From positions 1,054,001 through 1,118,000 of the forward strand of contig NZ_CP035283.1 in the NCBI RefSeq assembly GCF_004103755.1: DNA of 64,000 bases, given 5' to 3'. Position 1 is the first letter of the stretch. Each line of letters begins with the position of its first letter. The stretch is from Caproiciproducens sp. NJN-50 (GTDB lineage: Bacteria > Bacillota > Clostridia > Oscillospirales > Acutalibacteraceae). The position numbers and the translations under genes are program-made. Under the pieces are notes generated by a model, which ran no database searches, was not told where the DNA came from, and saw only the letters and a program-made list of their open reading frames with translations. This document shows, in pieces, positions 59,604-64,000 of this stretch.

Positions 59604-61238
59604 ACGTATCAGGTACTTTACAGAAAATGGAGGCCGAAAACTTTCTCCGACGTGGTGGGGCAGCCGCAGGTCACCCGGACGTTGAAAAATGAACTTGAAT
59701 CCGGCCGCGTGGCGCACGCGTATCTGTTCACAGGTTCCCGCGGAACGGGAAAGACCACCTGTGCCAAAATCCTTGCAAAGGCGGTAAACTGCCTGAATCC
59801 GGTGGACGGGGACCCCTGCGGAGAGTGTGAGATCTGCCGCGGGATCGAGGACGGATCGGTGATGGATATCGTCGAAATCGACGCGGCATCCAACAACGGG
59901 GTGGACAGCATCCGCACTCTGCGGGAAGAGGCGAACTTTACGCCGGCTGCCGCGAAATACCGGGTCTATATCATCGATGAAGTCCACATGCTTTCCATCG
60001 GGGCGTTCAACGCGCTGCTCAAGACGCTGGAGGAACCGCCCGCGCATGTGATCTTTATCCTCGCCACTACGGAGGTGCACAAGCTGCCCGCGACGATTCT
60101 GTCGCGCTGCCAGCGGTTTGACTTTCACCGCATTCCCCCGGAGGAGATCGCCGGGCGCCTTGCCTATATCGCGGAGAAAGAAGGCGCCTCGATCGACCAG
60201 GCGGCCGCGCTGCTGATCGCCCGGCTGGCGGACGGCGCGCTCCGCGATGCGCTCTCCATTTTGGACCAGTGCTTCGGGCGTTCCAGGAACGTGACGGAAG
60301 AGGTCGTCGTGGAGACGGCCGGGCTGGCCGGGCGGGAACACCTGTTCCAGCTGGCGGATGCGGTCGGCCGGCAGGACAGCGCCGCCGCACTCGAAATCGT
60401 AGACCGCCTGCACTCCGCTTCCAAGGACATGGCGAGGCTGTGCGGGGAGCTTTCCTCCCACTTCCGCAGCCTGATGCTGATCAAGACGATGAAAAATCCG
60501 CGTCCCCTTTTGTCGGTGACCGACGCGGAATACAGCGAGCTGTCCCGGCAGGCCGGCGAAATTCCGATGGCGGCGGTTCTGCACGCGATCGATACGCTTC
60601 AGGCCACGCTGGAGAAGATGTACCGGGGCGGGGACCGGCGGATCGAATTTGAACTTGCAATGCTCCGGCTCTGCTCCCCGCAGCTGGATTCCTCTCCGCA
60701 GGCGCTCCTGAGGCGCGTCGAGGCCCTGGAGCAGGGCGCCACGAGGCCCGGGACGGCGGAGCCGTCCCGAAAGCCTGCCGCTGCTCAGGTACCGGACCGT
60801 CCCGATCTGCCGGAACAGGAAGGGAAGACGGCGGAGGGCGGAGAGGAATCAGACGTTCCTGCTGAAAGTGCGGTTCCGGCGGAGCCGGAGCAGATCATCG
60901 GAGAACTGAAGACCAATGCGGAGAAACTGGCCGAATGGCCCGAAATTGTCCAGACGCTGAAAAATTATTCCCATACGGTCGCGGCGGCGTTCAACGGCTC
61001 GACCGCCTATGTCAGCGGCGACTACGTCCTGATCGACGCCCCGAACGAAATTGCATTCAAGCTGCTGAGAAAACCCGATCAGCGTGAGAACATGCGCAAG
61101 GCGATTCAGCAGGTGACAGGGCGGACCTACAGCCTCGGCCCTTATCGGAAACCGAAAGAAAGCCGCCCTGAGGACGACCCGCTTGCCCAATTGGCGCGAA
61201 AGGCGGAAGACCAGGGGATTCCGGTGGAAACAAAATAA
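59604..61238 (+). CDS. dnaX: DNA polymerase III subunits gamma/tau, apparent ACG start
   Basis: Clamp-loader ATPase. The conserved N-terminus YQVLYRKWRPKTFSDVVGQP is encoded from 59607, but the codon before it is ACG (59604-59606), and TGA is in frame at 59595-59597, so no ATG, GTG or TTG is available in the expected place. A GGGGGGTGA binding site lies 6 nt before the ACG. Otherwise normal: FTGSRGTGKTTCAKILAKAV (Walker A), zinc Cys set CGECEICRG, IIDEVHMLSIGAFNALLKTL, TTEVHKLPATILSRC; the last 180 residues form the tau-like region. The alternative start at GTG 59652 would remove 16 conserved residues. Confidence 0.92.
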   Translation, partial: TYQVLYRKWRPKTFSDVVGQPQVTRTLKNELESGRVAHAYLFTGSRGTGKTTCAKILAKAVNCLNPVDGDPCGECEICRGIEDGSVMDIVEIDAASNNGVDSIRTLREEANFTPAAAKYRVYIIDEVHMLSIGAFNALLKTLEEPPAHVIFILATTEVHKLPATILSRCQRFDFHRIPPEEIAGRLAYIAEKEGASIDQAAALLIARLADGALRDALSILDQCFGRSRNVTEEVVVETAGLAGREHLFQLADAVGRQDSAAALEIVDRLHSASKDMARLCGELSSHFRSLMLIKTMKNPRPLLSVTDAEYSELSRQAGEIPMAAVLHAIDTLQATLEKMYRGGDRRIEFELAMLRLCSPQLDSSPQALLRRVEALEQGATRPGTAEPSRKPAAAQVPDRPDLPEQEGKTAEGGEESDVPAESAVPAEPEQIIGELKTNAEKLAEWPEIVQTLKNYSHTVAAAFNGSTAYVSGDYVLIDAPNEIAFKLLRKPDQRENMRKAIQQVTGRTYSLGPYRKPKESRPEDDPLAQLARKAEDQGIPVETK

Positions 61239-61253
61239 CGGGAGGAATTTTTT

Positions 61254-61604
61254 ATGAAAGCAAGACTGCCCCAGGGATACGGCGGAGGCGGCGCGTCCAA
61301 TCTGCAGCAGATCGCGCGGCAGGCTCAGAAGCTCCAGGAACAGATGGCGCAGACGACGCAGGAACTGGAGGAAAAGGAATATACGGCCTCTTCCGGCGGG
61401 GATGCAGTCCGCGCCACAGTAACCGGGAAGATGGAACTAAAATCGATGGAGATCAAGCCCGAGGTCGTCGATCCGGAAGATGTGGAAATGCTGTCCGACC
61501 TGGTCATCGCGGCGGTCAACGAGGCCCTGCGCGCGGCGGCGAACGATAAGACGGAACGCATGGAGAAAATTTCGGGCGGGCTGAACGTGCCGGGGTTTTT
61601 ATAA
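61254..61604 (+). CDS. ybaB: YbaB/EbfC family nucleoid-associated protein
   Basis: 116 residues. After a Gly-rich start it has NLQQIARQAQKLQEQMAQTT, then VRATVTGKMELKSMEIKPEV and LSDLVIAAVNEALRAA, the family blocks. It binds DNA as a dimer and always sits between dnaX and recR. GGGAGG precedes the ATG. Confidence 0.95.
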   Translation: MKARLPQGYGGGGASNLQQIARQAQKLQEQMAQTTQELEEKEYTASSGGDAVRATVTGKMELKSMEIKPEVVDPEDVEMLSDLVIAAVNEALRAAANDKTERMEKISGGLNVPGFL

Positions 61605-61607
61605 GCG

Positions 61608-62216
61608 ATGGCCGGCTATCATATTCCCCCTCTGTCCCGCCTGATCGACCAGTTTGAACGGCTGCCGGGAATCGGCGGCAAAAGCGCCCAGCGCCTGGCC
61701 TATTATGTGCTCGGCCTTTCCGAGGACGGGGTGAAGGAGCTGTCCGACGCGATTCTGGACGCTCATAAAAAAATTCATTACTGTAAGGTCTGTTGCAATC
61801 TGACGGACGAGGAGCTGTGCCCGATCTGCCGCAATCCCGCGCGCGACCATTCCGTCATCTGCGTGGTCGAGGATCCGCGCGACGTCATCGCGCTGGAGCG
61901 CACGCATGAGTTCAACGCGGTCTACCATGTCCTTCACGGGGTCATTTCCCCGCTGAACGGGATCGGTCCGGACCAGCTCTGCATCAAGGAACTGCTCGCC
62001 CGGATCGGAAATAAGGATCAGAAGATCGCGGAGGTCATCATGGCGACGAATCCCACGGTCGAGGGCGAGGCGACCGCCATGTATCTTTCGCGCCTTTTAA
62101 AGCCGCTCGGCGTAAAAGTCACGCGCCTGGCCTACGGAATTCCCGTCGGCGGAGAGCTCGAATACGCCGACGAATTCACGCTGACCCGCGCGCTGGAGGG
62201 CCGAAGCGAGATTTGA
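61608..62216 (+). CDS. recR: Recombination protein RecR
   Basis: 202 residues. A helix-hairpin-helix (LPGIGGKSAQRLAYYVL) is followed by the four-Cys zinc finger (CKVCCNLTDEELCPICRN) and the Toprim domain (ICVVEDPRDVIALERTHEF, ATNPTVEGEATAMYLSRLL). It acts with RecF/RecO in loading RecA on gaps. It starts 3 bp after the ybaB stop. Confidence 0.96.
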   Translation: MAGYHIPPLSRLIDQFERLPGIGGKSAQRLAYYVLGLSEDGVKELSDAILDAHKKIHYCKVCCNLTDEELCPICRNPARDHSVICVVEDPRDVIALERTHEFNAVYHVLHGVISPLNGIGPDQLCIKELLARIGNKDQKIAEVIMATNPTVEGEATAMYLSRLLKPLGVKVTRLAYGIPVGGELEYADEFTLTRALEGRSEI

Positions 62217-62238
62217 GTTCCTCCGGTTTACATAACTC

Positions 62239-62267
62239 TTGACAACCGGCGGGAAATATGGTACTCT
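62239..62267 (+). promoter_or_regulatory. Promoter of smpB
   Basis: TTGACA, 17-bp spacer, TACTCT, 28 bp upstream of smpB. The -10 is weak. Confidence 0.5.
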
Positions 62268-62294
62268 TTAATTCCCGAAAAGAAGGGGCTTTTT

Positions 62295-62759
62295 ATGCAG
62301 AAGGATTCTTTCAAAACGATTGCGAAAAATAAAAAGGCCTATCACGACTATTTTGTGGAAGAAAGCATGGAGGCCGGCATCGAGCTCTGCGGGACGGAAG
62401 TGAAATCCATCCGCAGCGGTCAGGTGAACCTGAAAGATGCGTGGTGCGCAATCGACAACGGAGAACTGCAGATCAGGGGAATGCACGTCAGCCCGTATGA
62501 ACACGGCAACATTTTCAATCAGGACCCGATGCGCGTCCGCCGGCTTCTGATGCATAAAAAGGAGATCCTGAGACTGTTCGGGCTGGTTAAGCAGGACGGC
62601 TATGCGCTGATTCCGCTTTCGGTTTATCTGAAAGGTTCGCTCGTCAAGGTTCAGGTGGGACTTTGCAAGGGCAAAAAGCTGTACGACAAGCGGGCCGACC
62701 TGGCGGCAAGGGCCGCGAAGCGCGACATGGAGCGCGCGATGAAGGAGCGCAACCAGTGA
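62295..62759 (+). CDS. smpB: SsrA-binding protein SmpB
   Basis: 154 residues. It has KNKKAYHDYFVEESMEAGIE, LCGTEVKSIRSGQVNLKDAW, GMHVSPYEHGN and the C-terminal basic tail KKLYDKRADLAARAAKRDME. It delivers tmRNA to stalled ribosomes. The tmRNA gene begins 11 bp after its stop, the usual arrangement in Firmicutes. Confidence 0.96.
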   Translation: MQKDSFKTIAKNKKAYHDYFVEESMEAGIELCGTEVKSIRSGQVNLKDAWCAIDNGELQIRGMHVSPYEHGNIFNQDPMRVRRLLMHKKEILRLFGLVKQDGYALIPLSVYLKGSLVKVQVGLCKGKKLYDKRADLAARAAKRDMERAMKERNQ

Positions 62760-62769
62760 AATCACACAT

Positions 62770-63140
62770 GGGGATGTAAAGGCTTCGACGGGGACTGTCA
62801 ACCATGGTAAGCGAGTAGCGCCGCAGAACGCTTTATTTCTTCAAAGAAAAATAAATGACAAAACTGAAAACGCTAACTATAACTACAATTATGGGATGGC
62901 GTACGCAGCCTAATTAGACTGCCGTCTTTACCGGGAGTACCGCGGCCCGGATAAAGGCGTCGATTAGCGGTGAACGTGAACCGGGGAACGCCTTTACCCC
63001 GGTCACGGACGAAAGGCTACCAAGGCGCGAAGCCTGCCGATTGGCGGCGTGCTGAGGGAATTTTAAATGATCGGCTACACTCGTAGAAAGCCATGGCAAG
63101 CAATCTTCGGACACGAGTTCGACTCTCGTCATCTCCACCA
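62770..63140 (+). ncRNA. ssrA: Transfer-messenger RNA
   Basis: Begins GGGGATGTAAAGGCTTCGAC and ends with a T-arm (GGACACGAGTTCGACTCTCG) and TCATCTCCACCA, so the CCA is encoded. The tag reading frame reads DKTENANYNYNYGMAYAA before TAA near 62855-62912; the resume codon may lie a few codons earlier. The tag ends in Ala-Ala, as proteases require, but has AYAA rather than ALAA. The 3' end borders mobile-element remnants. Confidence 0.95.
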
Positions 63141-63187
63141 ATTTGTACGGGAAAGTCTGAAAAGGATTTTCTCGTATTTTTTTGCTC

Positions 63188-63688
63188 TCATGCCGTGCGT
63201 ACAAGCGCCGCATCTTCGGCCTTCACGCTTTCCTTGGATTTTACGCCACGGTAACTTTTGAACCCGTCAAAGGTGACGTTGAAGTCTACTCCGATGTTAT
63301 AATTCCTGCCGACTCGGACGGCTTTGATAAACTGCGACACGATCACTTCCTTTGCCATGAAGGAGCTTATGTTGTATAGGTCCGCCCAACTCAGCAGCCG
63401 GTCATACTTGCGCTTTTGGCTTTTCGAGGTTTCAGGCAAGGTTTTCAATTCCAGGTCTGCCGCATCCAAGGTGGACTAGGCATCTTTAATTTGTGCTCCG
63501 GTTTCTGCGACCAGCGTATTGAGTAGGTCGATGCTCATTTTGTTCTGACTGTGAATGACTTTAAGAGTCTCATTTTTGTAATTGTCAAGCTCTTTCTGTT
63601 TATCCTGCAAATGCGCTTTTGCTATCTCGTACTTTGACTTTGGTTCGATGTTCTTCTCATGTTGGCTGGAGAGGATTTCCGATTCGGC
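63188..63688 (-). pseudogene. Remnant of a large serine recombinase C-terminus
   Basis: The last part is YDRLLSWADLYNISSFMAKE, VSQFIKAVRVGRNYNIGVDF, VTFDGF, the typical C-terminal end of large serine integrases of Firmicutes elements. Before it lies a coiled-coil-like stretch (KQKELDNYKNETLKVIHSQN, LLNTLVAETGAQIKDA). A TAG at 63476-63478 splits the frame; both sides are in the same frame. The catalytic N-terminal domain is absent and the upstream end joins an IS3 remnant. Non-functional as seen. Confidence 0.72.
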
Positions 63689-64000
63689 CTGCCGTTTGGC
63701 GTGGTAGTAGTAGGTCGCACGCGGCAAAACGGAAACATCTAATAGCAGGGACAGCTTATGCTTATGCCTTAGCTTCGAGATTGCCTGTGCTTTTTCTCTT
63801 GCTGTTCCCTTTTTAAAACTAAGGCATTCAAGTTTTTTAAGTAGTCAAGTTCCGCTCGTAGCCGCTGATTTTCTGCTACCAAATCTTTCTCGACCTTTTT
63901 ATCAAGCTTCGGTTTGCACCCTTTCTGAGTACCGCTGGCTGCGTTGGCTCGCCCACGCCGCTCGATGTACAATCCTTCTGGACCCTCTTCCAGATAGATG
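63689..64000 (-). mobile_element. IS3-family insertion sequence remnant, cut by window edge
   Basis: Contains the 3' part of orfA and, in an overlapping frame, the start of orfB (AQAISKLRHKHKLSLLLDVS, LPRATYYYHAKRQ). The orfB sequence stops matching after AKRQ near 63689 and runs into recombinase-like sequence. The right end lies outside the window. Confidence 0.72.
63769..64000 (-). pseudogene. IS3-family OrfA, C-terminal part
   Basis: Frame open to the edge: YLEEGPEGLYIERRGRANAA, KPKLDKKVEKDLVAENQRLR and AELDYLKNLNALVLKREQQE are the leucine-zipper end of IS3 OrfA. An A-rich run (GAGAAAAAGC) near the end is where IS3 elements usually shift frame into OrfB. Its N-terminus lies beyond the window; the partner OrfB is truncated, so the element is inactive on its own. 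Confidence 0.75.

Noticed and set aside
59316..59685. Short open frames between sdpR and dnaX
   Set aside because: They overlap SRP RNA, whose conserved core and long-range pairing explain the sequence.
62914..63213. Minus-strand frame of 99 codons over the tmRNA
   Set aside because: It lies on the opposite strand of ssrA, and its translation reflects the RNA gene's sequence.
1..64000. CRISPR arrays, rRNA or tRNA genes
   Set aside because: No regularly spaced direct repeats, no rRNA stretches and no cloverleaf with a T-loop apart from the tRNA-like end of tmRNA were seen.

Overview
The window looks like a chromosomal segment of a Gram-positive, spore-forming anaerobe of the class Clostridia. 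Moderately high G+C, SpoIID and SpoVS, the rny-ymdB-spoVS block, GlgC plus GlgD, a ThrRS T-box and a 3-hydroxyacyl-CoA dehydrogenase point to the Oscillospiraceae/Ruminococcaceae side. That placement is inference; no rRNA is present to confirm it. Most of the window is housekeeping, with one accessory-looking polysaccharide locus and a decayed mobile element at the right edge.

Layout. 1-4.7 kb: truncated spoIID (minus), citrate synthase, a membrane protein and GAPDH. 4.7-5.5 kb: about 800 bp without a convincing gene but with two good promoters. 5.5-15.6 kb: a co-directional polysaccharide locus with two tandem GT-C-like membrane glycosyltransferases (the first cut by an in-frame UAG), a processive GT2 synthase with three N-terminal MshEN domains, a Dpm1-like GT2, a BcsB-like membrane-anchored protein and a mannose-1-phosphate guanylyltransferase. 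16-23 kb: glgB-glgC-glgD-glgA followed by a NagZ-like GH3 enzyme. 23-33 kb: XRE regulator, histidine phosphatase, nitrilase, dCMP deaminase, rsmA, and the minus-strand group ddl, DUF1934, argS, methyltransferase-like gene. 33-37 kb: rpmG-secE-nusG-rplK-rplA-rplJ-rplL with an L10 leader. 37-45.7 kb: two-component system, DacF-type carboxypeptidase, phosphoesterase, ECF sigma/DUF4367 pair, recG. 45.7-50.6 kb: fakA-like gene, spoVS, ymdB, rny. 50.7-59.2 kb: T-box thrS, 3-hydroxyacyl-CoA dehydrogenase, several small proteins, a PocR-MCP sensor, a UppS paralogue, family-4 UDG and sdpI-sdpR. 59.3-63.1 kb: SRP RNA, dnaX, ybaB, recR, smpB, tmRNA. 63.2-64 kb: serine recombinase and IS3-family remnants.

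The main candidate for an undescribed system is 5.5-15.6 kb. A BcsA-like GT2 and a BcsB-like partner sit together, but the c-di-GMP module would be three MshEN domains at the N terminus; no PilZ domain is seen. The adjacent GDP-mannose enzyme, polyprenyl-phosphate glycosyltransferase and GT-C enzymes suggest a polymer decorated with lipid-linked sugars outside the membrane. Other notable signals are a hairpin shared by the 5' leaders of the fakA-like and UDG genes, a dnaX reading frame whose expected start codon is ACG, and a homocysteine-methyltransferase-like protein that appears to lack its zinc cysteines.
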